A model generated the notes under the pieces. It saw only the letters and a list, made by a program, of their open reading frames with translations, did no database searches and was not told the DNA's origin. The position numbers and the translations under genes were made by a program. From Brevibacillus sp. SYP-B805 (lineage in GTDB: Bacteria; Bacillota; Bacilli; Brevibacillales; Brevibacillaceae): a stretch of DNA of 64,000 bases. Location: contig NZ_JAALGD010000015.1 of the NCBI RefSeq assembly GCF_011059135.1, forward strand, positions 54,563-118,562, in the 5' to 3' direction. Of the stretch, positions 49,695 through 58,062 are shown piece after piece (the stretch's first letter is position 1; each line of letters opens with the position of its first letter).

Positions 49695-51332
49695 TTAAAC
49701 CCCTTCTCCTAAAATCGCCTGCAGCCGGTTGGCCGCTTCCTGTTCCCGTTTGTCCAGCCGCTCAAGCTCTTCGTACACGGCAGCCAAGGCCTGGAGCCGG
49801 TTCTGCCGCTCCGTCAGCCCGGTTTGTTCGGCCTCCGCGCGCTGCCGCAGCTGCCCGCAGACGCGCTCGATAAAGGCGAGCCCCGCCCGCCGGTATTCGG
49901 TCTTGATCCCGTTGGAGATATCCTGACAGTAATTGAGCACGTACTCGCGCGTCCCCGCCCCTTCCTTCACCTGGGCGGCGAGAAACTCACCCGTGACCGG
50001 GATCTCGCAGGCATGCACATCGGCATGGTAGGCTTCATCGCGAATCCCGTATTCCTGCGGCAGGCGGGCCATCAGCTCCTTGAAGTGGAAATCGAGATTG
50101 GCGGAGACCTTCTCCCGGAAATCGGCGAGAAGGGCAGCCAGACGCTGCGCCCGTTCTTCTTCCGTCTTCCTGGCGGTGAACAGCAAGCCTACCTTGAAGC
50201 CGGGCTTGCGGCTCTCCAGGTAGCGTTCCGCCGCTTCATTCGTGGTGTAGTAGGTAAGCCGCGCATTTTCGAGCAGCTGGTTCAGTTCTTTTTCCATGTG
50301 CGCTTGGGCCGTCCGGGTCTGGGCGGCTGCCGCTTCAAGCTGCGCCTTCGTTTCCTGCAGGGCCGCCATCACCTGATCCCGATCGCTGCACCCGACTTCC
50401 TCCCCGAGAGAGTCCCGCTTCTCCTCCAGCGCCTGCCGCTCGTCGGCATGCTGCCGGGACAGATGGCGCACATGCTCCTCGATAAGCGTATGGGCGGCAT
50501 GGACCGCGCTCTCCCGGATCACCGTTTCCCGTTGGGCCATGAGCTGCATCAGCCGGTCCCGGAACGCGTCATACTGGTTCTCCGGGTGATCCGGTTCGGC
50601 CAGGGACGTGTAGAAGATGCCGTCCGGCTTGATGTGCCAGGTGGCAAACGCCTCTTCCACGCTCTCCTTGTAGCTGTCGAAGTCCAGCTCGAAGTCGATA
50701 TGCTTGTCGATCATGTTGATCACCAGATAGACCGGCTTGCCCCGATCCTTCAGCATCTTGGTGAAGTGGAAGTTCTCCTCCGCCTGCACATGATTGTAGT
50801 CCATCATGTAGATGACCGCGTCAGCCAGGTGCAGCGCCGACTCGGTGGCGATCTTGTGGGCCGCGTCGGTCGAGTCGATGCCCGGCGTATCCAGCAAGCT
50901 TGTCTCTGCGGTCAAAAAGGTGCCGGGATACGCGATCTCCACCCACTCGACCGCATCGCCGTCAACCGCACACTTTTTCAGTTCGTCCATCTGCGTATCC
51001 GGATCAAAGGCAAGTACGGAGCCATTGCGGGTGTAGACGCGGGCCGCCTTCTCCCCGCCGCGAATCTTCACCACATTGGCGCTGGTGGGAATCGGATTGG
51101 AAGGGAGAAGATTCACCCCCAACAAGGTGTTGATCATCGTCGATTTCCCGGCCGAGAAGTGGCCGCAGAAGGCGATGTTCATCTCGCCCCGGCGCACTTT
51201 CTCCGCCAGCTGCTGCAGCTTGGCCGCATTCTTCCCGTCCCCGGCAGCCGCCATGGTCTGCGCCGCCTCTTCCATGCGGGCCGCCCGCGCAGTCAGGCTC
51301 TCCTCTTGCTGGTGTATGTCAATCGCACTCAT
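49695..51332 (-). CDS. Dynamin-family GTPase, first half of a split DynA
   Basis: A bacterial dynamin-like protein of 545 residues. G1 is GHFSAGKST (about 56-64), G2 Thr lies in IPTSANVVK, G3 is DTPGIDS (about 145-151) and G4 is NMIDKH (about 205-210). The C-terminal half is a helical stalk with long coiled coils (ETKAQLEAAAAQTRTAQAHMEKELNQL). The order, with this shorter unit first, matches the D1-D2 order of DynA. The start is uncertain: the ATG at 51332 is ten bases after GGAG, and a TTG at 51338 is closer. A stop codon and a six-base gap separate it from the second unit, so translation is probably coupled. Confidence 0.88.
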   Translation of the reverse strand: MSAIDIHQQEESLTARAARMEEAAQTMAAAGDGKNAAKLQQLAEKVRRGEMNIAFCGHFSAGKSTMINTLLGVNLLPSNPIPTSANVVKIRGGEKAARVYTRNGSVLAFDPDTQMDELKKCAVDGDAVEWVEIAYPGTFLTAETSLLDTPGIDSTDAAHKIATESALHLADAVIYMMDYNHVQAEENFHFTKMLKDRGKPVYLVINMIDKHIDFELDFDSYKESVEEAFATWHIKPDGIFYTSLAEPDHPENQYDAFRDRLMQLMAQRETVIRESAVHAAHTLIEEHVRHLSRQHADERQALEEKRDSLGEEVGCSDRDQVMAALQETKAQLEAAAAQTRTAQAHMEKELNQLLENARLTYYTTNEAAERYLESRKPGFKVGLLFTARKTEEERAQRLAALLADFREKVSANLDFHFKELMARLPQEYGIRDEAYHADVHACEIPVTGEFLAAQVKEGAGTREYVLNYCQDISNGIKTEYRRAGLAFIERVCGQLRQRAEAEQTGLTERQNRLQALAAVYEELERLDKREQEAANRLQAILGEGV

Positions 51333-51432
51333 GGTCAATCATCTCCATCTTTTCCTCACGCTCGTATACAGTCTCACTTCGCAATTGTAACAGAATTGAA
51401 AAGCTTGCTACAATGGTATGATTTCCATCAGG

Positions 51433-51466
51433 AAAAAAGCAACCTTCAGTCCCATGTGACTGAAGG
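51433..51466 (-). terminator. Terminator of the pfpI-like gene
   Basis: CCTTCAGTC (51443-51451) and GACTGAAGG (51458-51466) pair perfectly around 6 bases; the A6 run at 51433-51438 gives the minus-strand T tail. Confidence 0.85.
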
Positions 51467-51482
51467 CTGTCTTCCCATTATT

Positions 51483-52004
51483 TTATTGCGCCAACAGATC
51501 GGCAAAGGCCTTGGCATAGGCCGGCAGATCCGGCGGGCGGCGCGATCCGACGATGTGGCCGTCCACGACCACCTCTTCATCCACCCAAATCGCCCCGGCG
51601 TTCTCCATGTCGTCCTTGATGCCCGGGGTGGAGGTGGTTTTTACGCCCTGCAGGATTCTGGCCGAAATCAATACCCATCCCGCATGGCAGATATGGCCGA
51701 TCGGCTTTTTGGCTTGATCCATCGCCTGGATGAACGAAAGAACCTGCGGGTAGCGGCGCAGTTTATCCGGTGCCCATCCTCCCGGCACCAGCACCCCGTC
51801 GTAATCCTGCGGCCGGATCTCATCCAGCGACTTGTCCGTCTCGCAGGGCACGCCGTATTTTCCGATATATTTGGTGCGAGCCTCCGGTCCGGCAAGCTCC
51901 ACGGTGGCGCCTTCCTCCCGCAGCCTCAGCACCGGGTACCACAGTTCCAGATCTTCAAATTCGTGTTCGACGAAACAAAGGACTCGCTTGCCTTGCAAAC
52001 GCAT
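51483..52004 (-). CDS. DJ-1/PfpI family protein
   Basis: A 173-residue protein of the DJ-1/PfpI family (YraA/YfkM-like). The conserved Glu is in FVEHEFEDLE (about 17) and the nucleophile Cys106 in GHICHAGWVL, the usual elbow with following His. The glycine-rich VLVPGGWAPDKLR (about 71-83) and TPGIKDDMENAGAIWVDEEVV are family blocks. Members have been described as stress-related proteases, deglycases or glyoxalases; the activity cannot be chosen from sequence. The ATG at 52004 follows GGAGGG; the longer frame to 52127 overlaps the ATPase gene upstream and is rejected. Confidence 0.9.
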   Translation of the reverse strand: MRLQGKRVLCFVEHEFEDLELWYPVLRLREEGATVELAGPEARTKYIGKYGVPCETDKSLDEIRPQDYDGVLVPGGWAPDKLRRYPQVLSFIQAMDQAKKPIGHICHAGWVLISARILQGVKTTSTPGIKDDMENAGAIWVDEEVVVDGHIVGSRRPPDLPAYAKAFADLLAQ

Positions 52005-52081
52005 CTCCGATCCCTCCTTATCCTTTATTGTAGCAGGATCGCTTTCACCACTTCCAGCACTTCGCGGTTGCAGGAGCCGGC

Positions 52082-52927
52082 TCATGTTTCGGCAGCCGCC
52101 AGGACACCCTCTTTTGCCCATTCCCACTCATGGTCTGCCTCACCCGTGAACAATGCGTAAGGCAGACACAAGGGCACTCCCGTTCGCGGATCGTACAGGA
52201 TGTCTGCCTCGATGGCAAATACCTCGCGAAGCACTTCCTTGGTGATCACGTCCCGGGGCGCTCCTTCGCTGACGACGGTTCCCGATTTGATCGCGACGAT
52301 GTAATGGGCGTACCGGGAGGCATGGTTCAGATCGTGGACCACCATCACGATCGTTCGCCCCTCTTCGCGGTTCAACCTTTGCAGCAGATGCAGCACTTCC
52401 AATTGATGTGCCATGTCCAGAAAGGTGGTGGGCTCATCCAGAAACAAGATATCCGTCTGCTGGGCAAGCGTCATGGCGATCCACGCCCGCTGACGCTGCC
52501 CGCCGGACAGCTGATCAACCGGCCGTTCGGCAAACGGTTCCATGCCGGTCACGTGAAGTGCCCACCGGACGACTTCCTTGTCTTCCCGGGTGAAAGCGCT
52601 GAATCCTTTCTGATGCGGGAAGCGGCCATAGCTGATTAGCTCGGATACGGTCAATCCGGCCGGCGCCGTCGGATTTTGCGGCAAAATGGCCAACTGCTTG
52701 GCGACGGCCTTGGTTGGCTGCTCGTGAATCGCTTTGCCGTCCAAGATGACGCCCCCCGCCTTTGGCTTCATGATCCGCGCCATGGTTTTCAGGATCGTGG
52801 ATTTTCCCGAACCGTTCGCGCCGACGAGGGCGGTGATTTTGCCGGTAGGGACGGACAAATTCAGATTTTGGACAATCACGGCATCCGTATAGCCAATATC
52901 GAGCTGGCGGGTGTACAGACGTTCCAT
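52082..52927 (-). CDS. Siderophore ABC transporter ATP-binding protein (FecE/FhuC type)
   Basis: A 281-residue cytoplasmic ATPase for Fe-siderophore uptake. Walker A is GANGSGKST (about 36-44), Q-loop LPQNP, ABC signature [13 protein letters not shown] (about 140-152), Walker B ILFLDEPT (about 160-167) and switch His in [11 protein letters not shown] (about 194). The FecE/FhuC pattern is shown by [21 protein letters not shown] and [12 protein letters not shown]. The last 25 residues are an unusual acidic tail. It lies 102 bases after the MFS gene, at the end of the Fur-controlled transport operon. Staphyloferrin A uptake in S. aureus uses a shared FhuC ATPase; here the operon carries its own. 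Confidence 0.93.
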   Translation of the reverse strand: MERLYTRQLDIGYTDAVIVQNLNLSVPTGKITALVGANGSGKSTILKTMARIMKPKAGGVILDGKAIHEQPTKAVAKQLAILPQNPTAPAGLTVSELISYGRFPHQKGFSAFTREDKEVVRWALHVTGMEPFAERPVDQLSGGQRQRAWIAMTLAQQTDILFLDEPTTFLDMAHQLEVLHLLQRLNREEGRTIVMVVHDLNHASRYAHYIVAIKSGTVVSEGAPRDVITKEVLREVFAIEADILYDPRTGVPLCLPYALFTGEADHEWEWAKEGVLAAAET

Positions 52928-53029
52928 TCGTGTTCACTTTCCTTTCTGGCGTAATGGAAACCATGGATTGGCACAGCCGCTCGGTTTGCCAAGCGGGTGC
53001 GGAATAAAAGGCGTGCCGATCAGGTATCG

Positions 53030-54274
53030 CTACATCGTTCGGATTTCCCGATGAACCCCCCCAACCAAAAGCGTAACCACAATGCATCCTGCGGCCATGG
53101 CCAGGCCGGCAGCGAGGGCGTTGGCCCATTCGGCAACCGCGCCGAACAACAGGGCTCCCAAGGGGATGAATCCTCTGTCCATCAGCGCAATGCTTAAAAG
53201 TCTGCCGCGCAATCGGTCATCCACCTGCATCTGCAGCGTGATGCGGCTCATGGTGCGGTAAATTTGGCTGAACAATCCTACGGCATACATGGAAGCCAAA
53301 GCCTGCCAAAAGAAGGAGGAAAACAAAAAGCAAAGCAAACCCAATCCGCACATCACAATGGAGCCAAGCAGCCACAGGCCGGTGCGGCGGATCGGTCTAC
53401 CGAAAGACAGCCACAACGACCCCGTCAGCGCCCCTGCGGCAGACATGGAAAGCAGCGCCCCGAACGATTCCGGCCCCACTTTCAGCAAGTCGCGCGCAAA
53501 GACCGGCAGCATGGAAGTGTATGGAAAGAGAAAAACCATCGGAACCACCGCAAGCCATAATAACGATAATACGACGGGATGAGACCGGATATAACGAAAC
53601 GCTTCCCCGAGCCCGGACGATGTTTCTTGCGCCATGCGGCTCGCGGATGCATCCGCGGTCCGGGGGAGAAGCAAGAGCGACCAGAGGACAACCGGTGTAC
53701 TCAGGCCGTTCAGCAGGATCAGCATCTCGGGCTCCATGTACAGCATCAGCGTTCCGGCCACGGCGGGCCCGATGATGCGCGACAGGTTCAGGACAGCCAC
53801 GTTGGCAGCGATGGCGCTGGGTACCGCTTCCTTCGTCACCAGGTTGGGAAACAGCGCGTTGCGGACAATCGGCTCCATCGTCTGCAGGGCGGATCGGGCC
53901 GCAATCCCCACCAGAACAGCCCCCAGATGAACCTGCTGCAGGAACAGGAAAAAAAGGAGCAGGGAAAGCAGCATGATCCCCGTCTGCAGCAGGAGCAGCA
54001 GTTGGCGGCGATTCATGCGGTCTGCCAGCACACCCGCCGGAAGGCCGCAGAGCAAAGCGGGAAGCAATCGGCAGGCGTTGACGGCTCCCAGGGCAAGGGG
54101 GGAATGGGTCCATTGGAGAATCGCCCAATTCATCGCCGTGAGATCCATCCAGTCGCCGACGCGGGAAATCAGCGATCCCCACATGAAATGGAGAAACGGC
54201 TTGCTGCGCCAGGCGTTCAAGAAGGCCGAACGAGGCAAAAGGTGTTGTGAGGCACAATCCGCTCTGGCTTTCAA
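53030..54274 (-). CDS. MFS exporter, probable siderophore efflux (SfaA-like)
   Basis: A 414-residue MFS transporter with about 12 helices. FLHFMWGSLISRVGDWMDLTAMNWAILQWT opens helix 1 and GVLADRMNRRQLLLLLQ is the loop 2-3 motif. The position in the Fur-controlled operon, after the binding protein, permeases and nitroreductase, suggests export of the siderophore made by the adjacent synthetases, the role of SfaA in staphyloferrin A systems. I place the start at the TTG of 54274, which overlaps the nitroreductase stop (TTGA); the ribosome site is weak, suggesting coupling. The same frame is open upstream to 54709, but that stretch is shadow sequence over the nitroreductase gene. Confidence 0.85.
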   Translation of the reverse strand: MKARADCASQHLLPRSAFLNAWRSKPFLHFMWGSLISRVGDWMDLTAMNWAILQWTHSPLALGAVNACRLLPALLCGLPAGVLADRMNRRQLLLLLQTGIMLLSLLLFFLFLQQVHLGAVLVGIAARSALQTMEPIVRNALFPNLVTKEAVPSAIAANVAVLNLSRIIGPAVAGTLMLYMEPEMLILLNGLSTPVVLWSLLLLPRTADASASRMAQETSSGLGEAFRYIRSHPVVLSLLWLAVVPMVFLFPYTSMLPVFARDLLKVGPESFGALLSMSAAGALTGSLWLSFGRPIRRTGLWLLGSIVMCGLGLLCFLFSSFFWQALASMYAVGLFSQIYRTMSRITLQMQVDDRLRGRLLSIALMDRGFIPLGALLFGAVAEWANALAAGLAMAAGCIVVTLLVGGVHREIRTM

Positions 54275-54840
54275 CTCAACCACACCGTCTTTTCCGCGTA
54301 AGAGATCCGCTTGAACGAAGGCGGCGGCATATCGGGATAGCCCACATATACGAGGGCGACCATTTCGGCAGGCGGGCGCAATCCGAAGGCTTCCAGCATC
54401 CTTGGGTGATAGAGGGGTTCGCCGGTTCGCCAGATGGTGCCCAGCCCCAACCCGTGGGCTGCAAGCAGCATATTTTGTACGGCGGCATGGGTCGCCGCCA
54501 GCTCCTCTTTCCGTTTGATGGGCGGCTCCTCCGACAACACCGCCGCCACGGCAATCACGACCGGAGCCCGCAATGCCCTGGCCTCCTGCTGCCTGCGAAG
54601 CCGCTCTTTTTCCTCTTCCGCCAGGTCCCCCGCTTTTTCCAAAACGATCTCCGCCAAAACGTTGCCGAGCACCCTGCGCCCCTCCCCGGTTATGACAAAA
54701 AAGCGCCACGGCTCGGAGCCGAAATGATCGGGAGCCCGCACGGCCGCATCCAGCAATTGTTCGATCAAATGGCGCTCAACGGGATCCGGTTTTACTTTGC
54801 CGATGCTTCTCCGGGTGCGAATGGCTTGCCACACGTCCAT
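54271..54840 (-). CDS. Nitroreductase family flavoprotein
   Basis: A 189-residue FMN-dependent oxidoreductase. The family opening is MDVWQAIRTRRSIGKVKPDPV (residues 1-21), followed by LLDAAVRAPDHFGSEPWRFFVITGEG (about 30-55), where nitroreductases contact FMN, and GLGTIWRTGE (about 130-140) and YVGYPD near the end. The ATG at 54840 has AAGGAG upstream. It is embedded in the iron-uptake operon between a FecCD permease and the exporter, overlapping the exporter start. A role in reducing or releasing iron from the siderophore is attractive but not shown; nitroreductases also act on quinones and nitro compounds. Confidence 0.88.
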   Translation of the reverse strand: MDVWQAIRTRRSIGKVKPDPVERHLIEQLLDAAVRAPDHFGSEPWRFFVITGEGRRVLGNVLAEIVLEKAGDLAEEEKERLRRQQEARALRAPVVIAVAAVLSEEPPIKRKEELAATHAAVQNMLLAAHGLGLGTIWRTGEPLYHPRMLEAFGLRPPAEMVALVYVGYPDMPPPSFKRISYAEKTVWLS

Positions 54841-54874
54841 GAAAACATCACTCCTTCGACGGACGGAAACGGGC

Positions 54875-55861
54875 TTATTTCCGCATGACCAGCAAATACA
54901 AAAAATACGGTGCGCCAAGCAGGGCTGTAATGATCCCCGCAGGAATTTCCGCAGGCGGCATGATCACGCGTCCTAGCAGATCCGCAATCACGACCAGCAG
55001 CGCCCCGAACAGGGCGGACAGCGGGATCACGAAGCGAAAATCCGGACCGATCCGGTATTTCACCAGATGCGGCACCATCAATCCGACAAAGCCGATCGTG
55101 CCCGCCACGGCTACCGCGCTGCCGGCCAAAGCGACGACCAGGACGAGCAGAAGCAGGCGGACGAGATTCACGCGCAGCCCCAACCCTTTGATACTTTCTT
55201 CGTCCAGCTGCAAAATCGACAAATACCGGCAAGCGAAAAAGGCCAGCGGGATGCCGATCAGCGCCCATGGCGCAATCATTTCCACATGCTGCCACGTGCG
55301 GGCGTAGAGGCTTCCCTTCAGAAAAACCAGGGCTTGCGCGGCATTGGGCGCATATTTGACCAACAGCAGCGTAATGAGCGCCTGCAGTCCGCTGCCTACA
55401 GCCACTCCGCTCAGCACCAGCCGGACGGGAGCGATGCCCCCTTTCCGGTACGCCAGCAGAAACACCAGTCCCCCGGCAGCCGCCGCGCCGCAAAACGCCG
55501 CTACAGGCAGGGTGTAGGCCGGAAAATCCGGAATCATAAGCAGCAGGACGGCGATGGCCAGACCGCCGCCCGCATTGAGGCCGATCAAATCGGGAGCCGC
55601 CATCGGATTGCGGCTCACCCCCTGGATGACAGAACCGGCCACGGCCATGTTCATCCCCACCAGCATCGCCGCCAACAGCCTAGGCAGGCGATATTCAACC
55701 ACGATGCCTTGTCCCGTGCGCCACTGTTCAATGAGCTGGTTCCAGGAGACGGAAACCGCCCCGAACCGCAGGCTGAGCGCCGCGCAAACGAGCAAAAGCC
55801 CGCATCCGGTCAGCAACAGGAACAGAAAACGGCATCGCCTGCTTTGTCGACGCGGCCTCAT
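54875..55861 (-). CDS. FecCD family Fe-siderophore permease
   Basis: A 328-residue permease with about ten helices. Family blocks are VEYRLPRLLAAMLVGMNMAVAGSVIQGVSRNPMAAPDLIGLNAGG (about 53-97), the cytoplasmic LGxxLG region SIKGLGLRVNLVRLLLLVLVVALAGSAVAVAGTIGFVGLMVPH (about 220-262) that docks the ATPase, and the C-terminal RVIMPPAEIPAGIITALLGAPYFLYLL. Its ATG overlaps the stop of the other permease by four bases, so the two are made together, as HtsB/HtsC or FhuB/FhuG halves. Confidence 0.95.
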   Translation of the reverse strand: MRPRRQSRRCRFLFLLLTGCGLLLVCAALSLRFGAVSVSWNQLIEQWRTGQGIVVEYRLPRLLAAMLVGMNMAVAGSVIQGVSRNPMAAPDLIGLNAGGGLAIAVLLLMIPDFPAYTLPVAAFCGAAAAGGLVFLLAYRKGGIAPVRLVLSGVAVGSGLQALITLLLVKYAPNAAQALVFLKGSLYARTWQHVEMIAPWALIGIPLAFFACRYLSILQLDEESIKGLGLRVNLVRLLLLVLVVALAGSAVAVAGTIGFVGLMVPHLVKYRIGPDFRFVIPLSALFGALLVVIADLLGRVIMPPAEIPAGIITALLGAPYFLYLLVMRK

Positions 55862-56895
55862 GCGCTCTCCCCCCTTTTCCGCTGCAGAAGGAACAGAAAA
55901 AACGGGGTTCCCGTCAAGGCCGTCATGATCCCGACCGGTATTTCCACGGGATAAAACAACATCTGTCCCGCCAAATCCGCCAACAGCAGCACATCGGCTC
56001 CCAACAAGGCGGACAGCGGAATCAGCACGCGGTAATCAGGCCCTGTCAGCAGACGCGCCATATGCGGCACCATCAATCCCACATAACCGATTGGTCCCGC
56101 CAGGGCGACAGAGCCGCCCACCAATACGGACGCCAGCAGCATCGACATCCGGCGGATGAACACGATCCGCTGCCCGAGACCGCCCGCCACCTCATCGCCC
56201 AATGCCAGCACATTCAGCTGCGGCCCGAACCCCCAGCTGCACAGCACGGCCGGGAACAACACGCACAGCGCGACGCGAACGTCCGTCCAGCTGGCGCCGG
56301 ACAATTTCCCCGCCATCCAGAAAAGAAGGTCGGACAAGGTGGTGTCATACATCAGCAGCAGCCCTGTGGTCAGCGAACCGAAAAAGAAAGAGACGGCAAG
56401 CCCCGCCAATACCAGGCGAGCGGGTGTATATCGCCCCTGCAAAGAGAGGATATAGACGACGCCGCCTCCCAGGAGAGCTCCGAAGAACGCGCACAGCAGG
56501 ATCAGCAACGAAACGTTTTCCGTATCGAAAAAAAGGAGACCAAGCACCACAAACAGGGAGGCCCCCTGGTTCACCCCGATCACCTCGGGGTCCGCCATAT
56601 CGTTGCGCGTCATTCCCTGCAGCAGGCATCCGGCAACGGCAAGAACTGCGCCGAGGAACAGCGCCAGCAGCACCCGCGGCAGACGGACGCTCCATACGGT
56701 ATAGGCCACCAAACTGTCGGTTTCGCCCTCGAATAACCGAAGCCAATGCTCGAACGTCAACCCCTTGACCCGCCAAAACAGGGCCGCTGCTGCCGCCGCA
56801 ATCAATAATGCGAAGAGACCGCCATATAAAAGAAGGAAGGGAAGGGAGCGCGTTTCCCTTTGTCCGTTCGGTCTTGTTGCTCCCGACATGATCAT
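55858..56895 (-). CDS. FecCD family Fe-siderophore permease
   Basis: A 345-residue permease, partner of the next gene. It shows VWSVRLPRVLLALFLGAVLAVAGCLLQGMTRNDMADPEVIGVNQGA (about 67-112), the ATPase-docking region DEVAGGLGQRIVFIRRMSMLLASVLVGGSVALAGPIGYVGLMVPH (about 232-276) and YPVEIPVGIMTALTGTPFFLFLL near the end. The start ATG at 56895 has AAGGGAG about 11 bases upstream; an ATG two codons later is an alternative. It follows the binding-protein gene by 20 bases. Confidence 0.95.
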   Translation of the reverse strand: MIMSGATRPNGQRETRSLPFLLLYGGLFALLIAAAAAALFWRVKGLTFEHWLRLFEGETDSLVAYTVWSVRLPRVLLALFLGAVLAVAGCLLQGMTRNDMADPEVIGVNQGASLFVVLGLLFFDTENVSLLILLCAFFGALLGGGVVYILSLQGRYTPARLVLAGLAVSFFFGSLTTGLLLMYDTTLSDLLFWMAGKLSGASWTDVRVALCVLFPAVLCSWGFGPQLNVLALGDEVAGGLGQRIVFIRRMSMLLASVLVGGSVALAGPIGYVGLMVPHMARLLTGPDYRVLIPLSALLGADVLLLADLAGQMLFYPVEIPVGIMTALTGTPFFLFLLQRKRGESA

Positions 56896-56915
56896 CTTCG
56901 CTTATACTCCCTTCC

Positions 56916-57944
56916 CTATTTCCCCTTGCCGTTCAGAAGCGCTTCGGCTTCCTCCACAATCAGCCCTGCCGCAATCGGGCCGCGCGAACGCGACCAAAGA
57001 TCCCGGTCCACTTCGTACACATGCTGTTCCTTCGCCGCCTTCAGTTGGGCAAACAGCGGGTTTTCTTTCAGTTTGGCGATGCCGTCCCCATACAGGAACA
57101 GCACATCGGGATTCAGTTCGGCCAGCCGTTCCACCGTCAAGGTAGCAATATCCGCGTTGCCTTCCGTTTTTTCCTTTTCCCCTTCGAACACGTAGTTCAG
57201 GCCGATATCGGTCATCAGGCTGGCAATAAACGAGTTTTTCACCCATACGCTCATGTCATCCTCAAACACGCCCACGACCAGCACCGATGAAGGTTTGCCG
57301 ATCTTTTCCTTCGCCTGCTTGATTTTCGCTTCCAGATCCGCTCTGACTTTCTTCGCCTGATCCGGTTTTCCAAACACGTCAGCCAGCAGATCAACATTTT
57401 CCAGAATCGTTTGGTAACTGACGTCGCTTAGCGCAATGGTGGGGCCAATTTTCTCCAATTCTCCCCGAATCATTTTGGCGCGTTCCGGATTGGCGATGAT
57501 CAGATCCGGCCCAAGCGAACGGATCACTTCCAGATTGGGTTCTTTCCGTTCCCCCAAATCGGTAAATGTTCCGACCTGATCTTTGATGTACGCCGGTACG
57601 CGGGTATCGCCCGTGCCGGCAATCCCTGCAGGCTGAACGCCCAGGGAGACCAGCGTGTCGACAATGTAAAAATCAAGCGCCACGACCTTTTGCGGAATGC
57701 CTTGAATCGGGGTTTCCCCCCAGACGTGTTTCACGGTTTTCTTCCCGTCATTCGCGGCGTCCGACGAAGAAGGCGCGGAAGCCGACGTGGAGGAAGCGGC
57801 TGATGCACCTGCGGACGTATCGGCCGAAGCGGATGGGCCGGGAGCGGACTGCCCGCAGCCAGCCAGCAACAGCATCATGGCAAGAACGACCAGCCATCCA
57901 GCTGCTCGCTTCCTCCTGTGAACCCCCAAAAACGGTATTGACAT
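56916..57944 (-). CDS. Fe-siderophore binding lipoprotein (HtsA/FecB-like)
   Basis: A 342-residue substrate-binding lipoprotein of the class III (BtuF/FhuD) type. The signal sequence ends in LLLAGC (Cys30), followed by a Ser/Ala-rich linker of about 40 residues. The binding domain opens VKHVWGETPIQGIPQKVVALDFYIVDTLVSLG (about 72-103), where FecB-type proteins start, and ends DRDLWSRSRGPIAAGLIVEEAEALL, with the SRGP-type block typical of siderophore binders. The ATG at 57944 has GGGGGG six bases upstream. It is the first gene of the Fur-controlled transport operon. Fe-staphyloferrin-like ligand is inferred from the neighbours. Confidence 0.93.
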   Translation of the reverse strand: MSIPFLGVHRRKRAAGWLVVLAMMLLLAGCGQSAPGPSASADTSAGASAASSTSASAPSSSDAANDGKKTVKHVWGETPIQGIPQKVVALDFYIVDTLVSLGVQPAGIAGTGDTRVPAYIKDQVGTFTDLGERKEPNLEVIRSLGPDLIIANPERAKMIRGELEKIGPTIALSDVSYQTILENVDLLADVFGKPDQAKKVRADLEAKIKQAKEKIGKPSSVLVVGVFEDDMSVWVKNSFIASLMTDIGLNYVFEGEKEKTEGNADIATLTVERLAELNPDVLFLYGDGIAKLKENPLFAQLKAAKEQHVYEVDRDLWSRSRGPIAAGLIVEEAEALLNGKGK

Positions 57945-57964
57945 GGAAATCCCCCCAACGACTG

Positions 57965-57993
57965 GTATAATCGATAATGATATTCATTTTCAA
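57965..57993 (-). promoter_or_regulatory. Fur-box promoter of the siderophore transport operon
   Basis: On the minus strand TTGAAA (-35, 57988-57993) and TTATAC (-10, 57965-57970) are 17 bases apart. Between and overlapping them, GATAATGATATTCATTTTC (57973-57991, plus strand) matches the 19-base Fur consensus at 16 positions. Iron-bound Fur would block RNA polymerase. Confidence 0.75.
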
Positions 57994-58062
57994 CAATATA
58001 ATATCTTCTGTCTCCAAAATTTGCAAGTCCTTTGTCCAGCAGCCCTGCAAACTCCCTCCGCC

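Noticed and set aside
49824..52160. A 778-codon open frame antisense to the first dynamin and pfpI-like genes
   Set aside because: It crosses two real genes and a terminator and has no protein-like features.
54275..54709. N-terminal extension of the exporter gene to 559 residues
   Set aside because: This stretch is the shifted frame of the nitroreductase gene, is Gly/Arg-rich and has no hydrophobic or conserved segments.
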